NCBI RefSeq assembly: GCF_015265475.1
Contig: NZ_CP054493.1
Coordinates: forward strand, 310,001-374,000
DNA length: 64,000 bases
DNA from: Candidatus Sulfurimonas marisnigri
GTDB taxonomy: Bacteria > Campylobacterota > Campylobacteria > Campylobacterales > Sulfurimonadaceae
Reading direction: 5' to 3'
Shown one piece after another: positions 18,924 through 26,415 of this stretch; the stretch's first letter is position 1; each line of letters starts with the position of its first letter. Position numbers and translations under genes: made by a program. The notes under the pieces are model-generated. The model was not told the DNA's origin. It ran no database searches and saw nothing but the letters and a program-made list of their open reading frames with translations.

Positions 18924-19376
18924 ATGAAATATTACTCTTATGAAAATTTTAAAAATGATACAAACAAATTGATTTCTCAGGTTAAGAAGTCTGAGTTTGA
19001 TGTGATAGTAGCAGTAGCCAGAGGTGGACTTGCTCTTTCACATGTGATGGCAGAGGGCTTAAATATAAGAGATGTTCAAAGCATAAGAACAGAACTTTAT
19101 GATGAAACATGTAAAAGAGAAGAGTTGACTATATTTGGAAGTGCTGACTTTACAGATATAAAAAAAGTGCTGGTTGTTGATGATATAGCAGATAGCGGCG
19201 ACACATTGAATGCAGTAATGAAACATTTAAGAGGTTGTTTTAAGGAAGTAGAGTTTAAGTCTGCAACTCTTTTTTATAAAAAAACATCCATTTATGAGCC
19301 AGATTTTTGGGTAAATGAGGCCGATGACTGGATAGACTTTTTTTGGGAGAGAGATTTCATAAAAGAGTCATATTGA
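18924..19376 (+). CDS. Phosphoribosyltransferase (purine salvage type)
   Basis: A 150-residue type I phosphoribosyltransferase. The PRPP-binding motif VLVVDDIADSGDTL lies near residue 88, and VAVARGGLALSHVMAE near 29 is the matching early loop. The C-terminal WIDFFWERD segment resembles hypoxanthine/xanthine-guanine transferases (Gpt-like). Substrate cannot be settled from the sequence. The start lies 6 nt after a TATAAT, so the mRNA is probably leaderless. It is divergent from the lipoprotein gene. Confidence 0.85.
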   Translation: MKYYSYENFKNDTNKLISQVKKSEFDVIVAVARGGLALSHVMAEGLNIRDVQSIRTELYDETCKREELTIFGSADFTDIKKVLVVDDIADSGDTLNAVMKHLRGCFKEVEFKSATLFYKKTSIYEPDFWVNEADDWIDFFWERDFIKESY

Positions 19377-19460
19377 AATTTAATCTTATTAAAAGCTTAT
19401 TCTGATAATTCTTGTTATAATTTTTGTTAAATATATACTATTTATTTCTTGGAGCGATGC

Positions 19461-20645
19461 ATGTATTCACTAGATATGACAAATTTATTTATAATAACAG
19501 CTGTTATTACATTTATTCTATTATTTGCACTTTACCTTAATATCAAACAGCGCTATCATTTGAAAAAAGAGATTGTGAAAAAAGTAAAAGATTTAGAAAA
19601 TTATGTAAATTCATTTGATAAAAATGTAATATTCTCTAAAACTGATTTAACAGGTATTATCACTCATGTAAGTGAAGCATTCTGTAAAATAAGTGATTAC
19701 GAAGATTATGAACTTATAGGAAAACCTCATAGCATTGTTAGACATCCTGATATGCCAAAGGAAGCTTTTAAAAAAATGTGGGATACCCTTCATCATACAC
19801 AAAAATGGTCAGGAGAAGTAAAAAACAGAAAAAAAGATGGCGGATACTACTGGGTTCTTGCTAATATTGAAGCGGACTATAATGATAATGGTGAGCACAT
19901 TGGCTACACTGCAGTTCGACATGATATTACAGCACAAAAAGAGGTTGAGGAGCTAAAAAGCGAACTCGAAAATATAAACAACTATTTAGAAGATCAGGTC
20001 AATGAAAAAATTATAGAAATAGTATCTCTAAATAAAGATGTAAAAGAGACGCAAAAAGAGATTATCTTCACTATGGGTACTATTGGTGAGAGCAGAAGTA
20101 AAGAGACCGGTAACCATGTAAAAAGAGTTGCTGAATACTCAAAATTACTCGCTATTCACTCTGGAATGCACGAATATGAAGCCGAGCTTTTAAAACAAGC
20201 TAGTCCTATGCATGATATAGGGAAGGTTGGAATTGCTGATTCAATTTTAAATAAGCCTGGAAGATTTGATGAGCAAGAGAAGAAAATAATGGACTCTCAC
20301 GCAAAACTGGGGTATGAGATGTTAAAACATTCAGACAAGCAGCTATTAAAAATTGCAGCAACAGTAGCTCATGAACATCACGAGAAATATGATGGTACAG
20401 GTTACCCAAATGGCTTAAAAGGTGAAGAGATTACTATATATGGAAGAATCACAGCTCTGGCAGATGTGTTTGATGCTCTTGGGAGTGACAGAGTCTATAA
20501 AAAAGCTTGGGATGATGAGAAAATATTCAAGATGTTTAAAGAGCAGAGCGGTAAACATTTTGATCCAAATTTAGTAGATATATTTTTTAATAATTTGGAT
20601 GAATTTTTAGAAGTTAGAGATAAGTTTGTTGACAAGATGGCTTAA
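19461..20645 (+). CDS. Membrane PAS/HD-GYP protein (probable c-di-GMP phosphodiesterase)
   Basis: A 394-residue protein with an N-terminal membrane helix (about 8-25), a PAS domain (about 55-165, with IVRHPDMPKEAF and WSGEVKNRKKDGGYYW, the Aer-like aerotaxis type), a coiled linker, and an HD-GYP domain. The HD pair is in MHDIGKVGIAD, and EHHEKYDGTGYPNGLKG carries the GYP motif. The full set of metal ligands suggests active cyclic-di-GMP hydrolysis. A TTG at 19449 is in frame, but the ATG at 19461 sits 6 nt after GGAG and is preferred. The PAS type suggests redox or oxygen sensing. Confidence 0.9.
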   Translation: MYSLDMTNLFIITAVITFILLFALYLNIKQRYHLKKEIVKKVKDLENYVNSFDKNVIFSKTDLTGIITHVSEAFCKISDYEDYELIGKPHSIVRHPDMPKEAFKKMWDTLHHTQKWSGEVKNRKKDGGYYWVLANIEADYNDNGEHIGYTAVRHDITAQKEVEELKSELENINNYLEDQVNEKIIEIVSLNKDVKETQKEIIFTMGTIGESRSKETGNHVKRVAEYSKLLAIHSGMHEYEAELLKQASPMHDIGKVGIADSILNKPGRFDEQEKKIMDSHAKLGYEMLKHSDKQLLKIAATVAHEHHEKYDGTGYPNGLKGEEITIYGRITALADVFDALGSDRVYKKAWDDEKIFKMFKEQSGKHFDPNLVDIFFNNLDEFLEVRDKFVDKMA

Positions 20646-20654
20646 TTACTTACT

Positions 20655-21017
20655 CTAGTGCTTTCCGCCTCTTTTGGTAAAATCTGTTTCATATATATAA
20701 GCAGAAATTTCTCTTAAGGTGTCTAAATCATAACTAAGGTTTGGCATAAGTCCATGCTTTTGTATTGAGTGGTGCATAAGCGAAGTCTCTTCTTTTGGGT
20801 TTAATACCCAACTTGACATATAGTTGACAAACTCTTTTTTTACAGGAAATGCACTTTTATACACCTCTTTAAATTTTACAACAGACGGTGCTGATATAGT
20901 TTGTGTCTCTTTATGGCAGGTTATACAGTTTCCGTTAAATAACAAAGAACTCATGTCGTTAGCTTCTGCTAAACTAGCAAAAAGTATGAAAAGCGATGTT
21001 ATTTTAAAATTAATCAT
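20655..21017 (-). CDS. Small periplasmic monohaem cytochrome c
   Basis: A 120-residue protein with a signal peptide (about 1-18), one haem site CITCH (about 34) and a Met-containing C-terminal region (HGLMPNLSYDLDTL) that could supply the axial ligand, as in class I cytochromes. It overlaps the upstream djlA-like gene by 4 nt (ATGA), so the two are translated together. It is probably a soluble electron carrier. Confidence 0.85.
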   Translation of the reverse strand: MINFKITSLFILFASLAEANDMSSLLFNGNCITCHKETQTISAPSVVKFKEVYKSAFPVKKEFVNYMSSWVLNPKEETSLMHHSIQKHGLMPNLSYDLDTLREISAYIYETDFTKRGGKH

Positions 21018-21769
21018 TGCTTCTTATGTTCTTTTATCATCTCATATGCTTGATTTATCTCTTGAGTTTTTGCAGTTGCTTCTTGCATATAAGCTTCATC
21101 TTTGTTTTGAGATTTAATAATGTCAGGATGATATTTACGAACCAAGCTTCTATACGCTTTTTTAATAACACTTAAATCATCATTTTCACTTACACCCAAG
21201 AGTTTGTAGGCATCATTTATGTTTGCTTTTGGATGAACGTTTGCCATCATTTTTTCAAATTGCTCAAATATAGCATGGTAAGCATTTGGGTCAAACTCAA
21301 AAGCTTCAGCAATTGTTATAAGAACTTCATCTTCACTCTTACTAACTTCACCGTCAATAAACGCAAGTTGAATTAAAAAGCCCATAAAATGTTGCTGTTT
21401 AGCTCTATCTCTTTTAATAGCATGACCTAAAGTGTGAGCTATATCTTCTAAGTTGTCAAATCTATCTTTCTCTTCATTGAAAATTTGTTTTAAAATATCT
21501 TTGGTTTTTTCAGGTTCTGGGAAAACAGCTGAGATATCGTCAAACATTATCCCAATAAGCTGTGCTTCTAAAGCATCAACTTTTCCATCAGCTTTTGCAA
21601 CCTTTGCAGCTAGTGCTACAAAAAGACCTAAATCACTTTTTCTTATAGAGTCTAAACTTACAGAGAAATTTTTAAAAGCCTCCTGTGAATAAGTTGTATA
21701 TTGAGAGTAGCTCTTAAATATCCAGTAAAAAAATCCGCCTAAAATCGCCAATAGTATCAAATTGCCCAT
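21014..21769 (-). CDS. djlA: TerB/DnaJ-domain membrane co-chaperone (DjlA-like)
   Basis: This 251-residue protein has one N-terminal membrane helix (about 2-16), a TerB-like acidic helical domain (about 40-165, with AKADGKVDALEAQ and AFIDGEVSKSEDE) and a C-terminal J domain with the HPD tripeptide in VRKYHPDIIKS. This is the DjlA architecture, a membrane partner of DnaK. AAAGGAG lies 6 nt before the ATG. It overlaps the cytochrome gene downstream by 4 nt. Confidence 0.88.
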   Translation of the reverse strand: MGNLILLAILGGFFYWIFKSYSQYTTYSQEAFKNFSVSLDSIRKSDLGLFVALAAKVAKADGKVDALEAQLIGIMFDDISAVFPEPEKTKDILKQIFNEEKDRFDNLEDIAHTLGHAIKRDRAKQQHFMGFLIQLAFIDGEVSKSEDEVLITIAEAFEFDPNAYHAIFEQFEKMMANVHPKANINDAYKLLGVSENDDLSVIKKAYRSLVRKYHPDIIKSQNKDEAYMQEATAKTQEINQAYEMIKEHKKQ

Positions 21770-21822
21770 AACACTCCTTTATTATTTGTAAAATTATAGA
21801 AAGTATAAATTAATATATAGAT

Positions 21823-22617
21823 TTATTTTCTACTGATTTTATGGTAGACACGTTTTGCCGTAATCTTTCCAATCCAGAAAACTTCGTCCATCACAGCTTC
21901 TTTTAAAAGACCATCATTATCATAGGCTACAAGTACATCTACTGTAGTCTCATCTTTATCCATTGGCTCTACATGTAGATTATATATATTTTTAACTCCA
22001 TCAGAAAACAATAATGCCGTAGCCTCTTTTTTTGTATCATCAAGACACGATAACATAACTCTATTTTCGTCATTATGTGCACCAATTGCAAATAAATTAT
22101 AGCTCTTTTGCCCATCTATACAACTTGATTTTGTATTAAGATAAGAGCTTAGAACATCATCAGCTATATAATCATCAAGTGTAATTTCCTCTTTTGAACT
22201 CTCTTTAACATCTCTTGTTGTAAATTCAAAGGTCGAAGGATTAAAGTCGGTTTGACTTACTAGATTTGTTTTCTCTTCTACGAATGTAATCTCTTTTTCT
22301 TCGTGATTAAAATAGTAGCTCTGAACTTTATTGCTTCGTGTTTTTGTTTTTGTTTTTATAAAAGTGTCAGGGATGTATTTTCCATTAACAATTTTACCCT
22401 TGCTTATAAAAATCTCAACCCTGTTGTTTAAAAGAAAGGCTGCTACATCAACAGTCTTTGCCACTAGTTTAAGTTCATAACTTTCAGCATTTTCTTTTAG
22501 GGTTAAATCAGCATAACCAACTCTACCAAACATTCCAACATTTACATCATATCTCGTTGAAAAACCTTGAGCATATAAAAAGTTTATAAATAAAAACATC
22601 ATTACTAAAATCTTCAT
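21823..22617 (-). CDS. Secreted DUF3108-family protein
   Basis: A 264-residue protein with a signal peptide (about 1-16) and a beta-rich body matching the DUF3108 pattern: early GMFGRVGYADLTL, VAAFLLNNRVEIFISKGKI, then TKTRSNKVQSYYF and a final FWIGKITAKRVYHKI. Members are periplasmic or outer-membrane proteins of unknown role, possibly lipid-binding. AAGGAG lies 6 nt upstream of the ATG. Confidence 0.8.
   Translation of the reverse strand: MKILVMMFLFINFLYAQGFSTRYDVNVGMFGRVGYADLTLKENAESYELKLVAKTVDVAAFLLNNRVEIFISKGKIVNGKYIPDTFIKTKTKTRSNKVQSYYFNHEEKEITFVEEKTNLVSQTDFNPSTFEFTTRDVKESSKEEITLDDYIADDVLSSYLNTKSSCIDGQKSYNLFAIGAHNDENRVMLSCLDDTKKEATALLFSDGVKNIYNLHVEPMDKDETTVDVLVAYDNDGLLKEAVMDEVFWIGKITAKRVYHKISRK
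21969..21978. repeat. Copy 3 of iterated palindrome CTACATGTAG
   Basis: Exact copy within TCTACATGTAGA, inside the DUF3108 gene, encoding Leu-His-Val-Glu on the minus strand. Confidence 0.7.
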
Positions 22618-22689
22618 TGCAAACTCCTTGTTATATCTCCTATTATATCTACAAAATGGTTAACATAATATTAATATGTTTTGGTAATT

Positions 22690-23727
22690 TTATATAGAAC
22701 CAAAATAAAAATTTAATTTTAATTGTAACATATAGTTTACTTTATAGTCATTTTCTCTATGAAAACTAATGGCCGGCTGCACCTCATATGCAATCCATTT
22801 TCGCCAAATGCTTCTGCGGAAATTAAGTGTGGTTACATAGTCACTTATCCCTCCAAAAGGTTCCGACTGAGTAGCAGGTGTTGTGCTGTCAATTGTATAT
22901 CTATATTTAGTGTTTCCCCAAAATATCTGACTTAAACTAACTCCTCTATATGTTTTTGGGGTTAAATAGTAAGAAAATGCAACTCTGTAATCCATGCCAT
23001 TGTAGTGAGCCATTGTTTTACGATAAAGGGAGGCTCTAAACATTGATAGATCATCTAGCTTTCTATCAAAATATATGTTTGTCTCTTCTTCGCTAAAATA
23101 CCTTGTTGAGTATTTAAACTGTTGAGTTGGTTCGATTACCCATCTGCCTGCCTTGAAAGTTTTACTATATCTTGCACGAATAAAAGCCGAGAAACCTCTG
23201 AAACCAATTGAGTACTTTGATTCTATCTTATGAAACTCTTTGGCAAAGTAGTTAATCCCAATATCTGGCGTAGTAGTTTCATCAGAAGTGTTAGAAGCAG
23301 TGTCATCAAAATAATTTTGTTCAATGTCATCAATAAAAAGTTTATAGTTCTTTTTAGTTCTACTTAACGGTAGCTGAGCACTTACTCTATAATTAAATGT
23401 AGTTGAAGTTTTTGATTGTAAATGAGAGCCTATACGAATATGAAGATAGCTCTTTTCTGTTTCATTAATAAATTTTTCACTTTGAAAAAATTCGTCAATT
23501 GAATTTTGTATTGTTTCCTCATTACAAGCCATATTCTCATCAGAAGAGTTTAACAAGCTACTAACTGTTTTATCAATACCATTAGACCATTTAACGACTT
23601 TTTTAGAAATCGTTTTTTGACTATCATCTATGTAAGTTTCAAAAAAATTACTGCTACTGTTGGTCTCAGCACTTAAATTAAGTGCAAAAAACAAAAAAAG
23701 AAAAGTAGATATTAACTGTGATGACAA
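22690..23727 (-). CDS. Predicted outer-membrane beta-barrel-like protein of unknown family
   Basis: A 345-residue protein with a signal peptide (about 1-19, ending LSA-ET). From about residue 95 there are repeated amphipathic, aromatic-rich strands with charged turns (SYLHIRIGSHLQ, FNYRVSAQLPL, WVIEPTQQFKYSTRYF, YRVAFSYYL, YMLQLKLNFYF), ending near a Phe as outer-membrane barrels often do. I do not recognise a family. It starts at TTG with AAAGGA upstream, and a TATAAT-like box lies in the divergent gap shared with the EamA gene. It could be a porin-like channel or an attachment factor. Confidence 0.65.
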   Translation of the reverse strand: MSSQLISTFLFLFFALNLSAETNSSSNFFETYIDDSQKTISKKVVKWSNGIDKTVSSLLNSSDENMACNEETIQNSIDEFFQSEKFINETEKSYLHIRIGSHLQSKTSTTFNYRVSAQLPLSRTKKNYKLFIDDIEQNYFDDTASNTSDETTTPDIGINYFAKEFHKIESKYSIGFRGFSAFIRARYSKTFKAGRWVIEPTQQFKYSTRYFSEEETNIYFDRKLDDLSMFRASLYRKTMAHYNGMDYRVAFSYYLTPKTYRGVSLSQIFWGNTKYRYTIDSTTPATQSEPFGGISDYVTTLNFRRSIWRKWIAYEVQPAISFHRENDYKVNYMLQLKLNFYFGSI

Positions 23728-23785
23728 AATATTTCCTTTTGTTATTTCGTTAATTATAGCAATATTTTAATTAAATTTAGATGGG

Positions 23786-23791
23786 TATAAT
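23786..23791 (+). promoter_or_regulatory. -10 box placed for leaderless transcription of EamA gene
   Basis: TATAAT ends 7 nt before the ATG at 23799. The two earlier in-frame ATGs (23781 and 23790) lie at or upstream of this box. Confidence 0.55.
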
Positions 23792-23798
23792 GGCGCTT

Positions 23799-24686
23799 AT
23801 GAAACAAATCAAACAATTAAACAGTGGCGTTAAATATATGCTTTTGGCATCATTAACATTCGCAATAATGGGTGCGTTTGCTAAGCTGGCAAGTGAGCAT
23901 ATGAGTTCACTTGAGGTTGTTTTTTTTAGGAATGTTTTTGGTGTAGTTTTAATAACATATGCTGTGTATAAAAAGCCTATGATTCATCAGGGTGGAAAGC
24001 CATTTTTACTTTTCTTTCGTGGTGCTATGGGTTTTTCAGCACTTCTTGCATACTTTTATAATATTGCACATATTCCGCTTGGTGATGCTGTTACTTTTTC
24101 AAAAACTGCTCCAATATTTACAGCTATTTTTGCATGGCTGTTTTTAAATGAGAAGCTCTCTCCAAAAGCATGGCTAGCTGTTTTTGTCGGATTTATGGGA
24201 ATATTGCTTATCACTCAGCCAAGTGCAGTTGGATTTACTAAGTATGATATTTTAGGAATATTCAGTGGTATTGGTGCTGCACTTGCATACACTTCAGTTA
24301 GAGAACTTAGAAAATATTACGACACGAGAGCGATAGTTCTCTCCTTCACATTAGTAGGAACTATTGGTCCAATTATTCTTTTTGTGTTGTCAAAATATTT
24401 CTACATGTCAGAGCTAGATTTTATGTTGGGTGAGTTTGTTATGCCAAAAGGTGTAGTTTGGCTTTATGTGATTGGACTTGGTGTTTTAGGAACATTTTCT
24501 CAATATTTTATGACAAAAGCCTACGGAGAGACAAAGGCCGGAATTGTTGGTGCTGTTAGTTACACAAACATCGTGTTTGCTATTTTAGTGGGTCTTTTAC
24601 TTGGTGATGCACTTCCAAATTTAATAACTACATGTGGAATAGTTTTGATTGTTTTTGCCGGAATTATGGTGGCTAGAGAAAAGTAA
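23799..24686 (+). CDS. EamA/DMT-family membrane transporter
   Basis: A 295-residue protein with about ten hydrophobic helices and two EamA repeats (FAIMGAFAKLASEHM... and IGAALAYTSVRELRKYY...). The family exports or imports metabolites such as amino acids, nucleotides or S-adenosylmethionine; the substrate is unknown. In-frame ATGs at 23781 and 23790 exist, but the first would precede the TATAAT box and the second overlaps it, so the start at 23799 is preferred, giving a leaderless message. It is divergent from the barrel-like gene. Confidence 0.85.
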   Translation: MKQIKQLNSGVKYMLLASLTFAIMGAFAKLASEHMSSLEVVFFRNVFGVVLITYAVYKKPMIHQGGKPFLLFFRGAMGFSALLAYFYNIAHIPLGDAVTFSKTAPIFTAIFAWLFLNEKLSPKAWLAVFVGFMGILLITQPSAVGFTKYDILGIFSGIGAALAYTSVRELRKYYDTRAIVLSFTLVGTIGPIILFVLSKYFYMSELDFMLGEFVMPKGVVWLYVIGLGVLGTFSQYFMTKAYGETKAGIVGAVSYTNIVFAILVGLLLGDALPNLITTCGIVLIVFAGIMVAREK

Positions 24687-24708
24687 TTTTAGATTAAAAC
24701 CATTATGA

Positions 24709-24714
24709 TATAAT
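24709..24714 (+). promoter_or_regulatory. Promoter -10 box for the kdsA-recG run
   Basis: TATAAT lies 27 nt before the kdsA ATG, leaving room for a ~20-nt leader with the AAAAGG ribosome-binding site. This is the conventional layout, in contrast to the leaderless ones. Confidence 0.6.
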
Positions 24715-24741
24715 CTCTACTTTATTTTTAAAAGGTATATT

Positions 24742-25533
24742 ATGACATTACTTGCGGGGCCTTGCGTAATCGAGAGTGAAGAAAATATTTTTAAAATTGC
24801 TAAATCTTTAGAAAAATATCATGAAGATAAAACTATAGATTTTTATTTTAAAGCTAGTTTCGACAAAGCAAATAGAACATCACTGGATAGTTTTCGTGGA
24901 CCAGGAATCGAAGAGGGACTTAGAATCCTTCAAAAAGTCAAAGATGATTTTGGTTATAAAATAGTTACAGATGTACATGAATCAGTTCAGGTAAAACCGG
25001 TGGCTGAGGTTGTAGATATGCTTCAAATACCAGCATTCTTATGTCGTCAAACTGACTTGCTTGTTGCATGTGCAAATACAGATAAGATTGTAAATATTAA
25101 AAAAGGGCAGTTTATTAATCCGCCAGATATGCAGTACTCAGTTATGAAAGTACTAAAGACTCGAGGATGTGATGAAGTTAGTTATGAAAACGCTAAAAAA
25201 CATAACATCTTTTTAACCGAGAGAGGTTCATCTTTTGGTTATGGGAACATGGTTGTAGATATGCGTTCATTAGTTGTTATGAGAAAGTTCGCACCAGTTT
25301 TGTTTGATGCAACTCACTCTGTTCAGATGCCGGGAGCTCTTGGTGGAAAAACAGGCGGAGACAGCTCAATGGTTCCATATTTAGCTTCTGCAGCAGCAGC
25401 AGTTGGTGTTGATGGGTTCTTTTTTGAGACACATTTTGACCCAAGTGTAGCACTTAGCGATGGGCCAAATATGCTAAAACTTGACGAGCTAGAGAGTTTA
25501 ATAGTTAGAATTAAAAAAATACAAGAAATTTAA
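24742..25533 (+). CDS. kdsA: 2-Dehydro-3-deoxyphosphooctonate aldolase (KDO-8-P synthase)
   Basis: A 263-residue aldolase that joins phosphoenolpyruvate and arabinose-5-phosphate to make KDO-8-phosphate for lipopolysaccharide. [35 protein letters not shown] and [11 protein letters not shown] are family signatures. The Cys in AGPCVIE is the metal ligand of the metal-dependent class. It begins a plus-strand run through recG with short gaps, starting from a TATAAT promoter. Confidence 0.96.
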   Translation: MTLLAGPCVIESEENIFKIAKSLEKYHEDKTIDFYFKASFDKANRTSLDSFRGPGIEEGLRILQKVKDDFGYKIVTDVHESVQVKPVAEVVDMLQIPAFLCRQTDLLVACANTDKIVNIKKGQFINPPDMQYSVMKVLKTRGCDEVSYENAKKHNIFLTERGSSFGYGNMVVDMRSLVVMRKFAPVLFDATHSVQMPGALGGKTGGDSSMVPYLASAAAAVGVDGFFFETHFDPSVALSDGPNMLKLDELESLIVRIKKIQEI

Positions 25534-25542
25534 GGAGATAGA

Positions 25543-26007
25543 ATGAACGTAGTAGAAGGCAGATTAAAAGTTACAAATGGTAAAAAAATAGCGATTGTTA
25601 GTACAAGGTGGAATCACTTTATTGTTGATCGTTTAGTTGAAGGTGCAAAAGATGCATTTCTACGTCATGGTGGAGTAGAAGAAGATGTAACTCATGTTCT
25701 AATTCCTGGAGCTTTTGAACTTCCTATGGTGGTTGATCAAATTTTGGCAAGTGGTAAATACGATGCTGTTTGTGCTTTAGGTGCAGTTATTCGTGGGGCA
25801 ACTCCTCACTTTGATTATGTTTCTGCTGAAGCAACTAAGGGAATCGCTACTATGAGTCTTAAGTACCAAAAACCTGTTTCGTTTGGTCTTTTAACTACTG
25901 ATACAATTGAGCAAGCAATAGAGAGAGCTGGAACTAAAGCTGGAAATAAAGGTTTTGAAGCGATGACTACTGTTATTGAAATGCTTGATCTTTATGAGAA
26001 TATCTAA
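25543..26007 (+). CDS. ribH: 6,7-Dimethyl-8-ribityllumazine synthase
   Basis: A 154-residue enzyme for the penultimate step of riboflavin synthesis. [16 protein letters not shown], the PGAFELP loop (about 50), and [14 protein letters not shown] with the catalytic His (about 88) are present. AAGGAG precedes the ATG by 5 nt. Its stop overlaps the nusB start, an arrangement often seen for ribH-nusB. Confidence 0.96.
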   Translation: MNVVEGRLKVTNGKKIAIVSTRWNHFIVDRLVEGAKDAFLRHGGVEEDVTHVLIPGAFELPMVVDQILASGKYDAVCALGAVIRGATPHFDYVSAEATKGIATMSLKYQKPVSFGLLTTDTIEQAIERAGTKAGNKGFEAMTTVIEMLDLYENI

Positions 26008-26411
26008 TGGCAACTAGACACCACGCAAGAATGGCAGTTGTAAGTCTGCTATACGCTTATGACTTGGGAAATGGAAACATTGCTGAGCATACGGATGAGA
26101 TTTTAGAAGAGAAAAAAATTCGTAACAAACAAAAAGATTTCGCTTTAGCACTATTTGACGGTGTTATGGCAAATCTTGAGGCTTGTGATAAAGCAATAAT
26201 AGCACACCTCAAAGATTGGGATTTTGAGAGACTAGGAAGTATCGAGAGAGCAACACTTAGACTTGCATGTTATGAGATACTTTTTGGTGATCTTGATTCT
26301 GCTGTTGTTATTAATGAAGCAGTTGAGATAACTAAAGCATTTGGTACAGAACAGTCTCCTAAATTTATAAACGGTGTTCTTGACGCTATTTCAAAAGATA
26401 AACCAGAGTAA
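26007..26411 (+). CDS. nusB: Transcription antitermination factor NusB
   Basis: A 134-residue all-helical protein that binds the boxA element of rRNA leaders with NusE. It has the ARMAVVSLLYAYD start, the LERLGSIERATLRLA-type helix (seen as FERLGSIERATLRLA) and VVINEAVEITKAF. It overlaps ribH by 1 nt (TAATG) and ends 4 nt before the multihaem cytochrome. Confidence 0.95.
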   Translation: MATRHHARMAVVSLLYAYDLGNGNIAEHTDEILEEKKIRNKQKDFALALFDGVMANLEACDKAIIAHLKDWDFERLGSIERATLRLACYEILFGDLDSAVVINEAVEITKAFGTEQSPKFINGVLDAISKDKPE

Positions 26412-26415
26412 AAAA

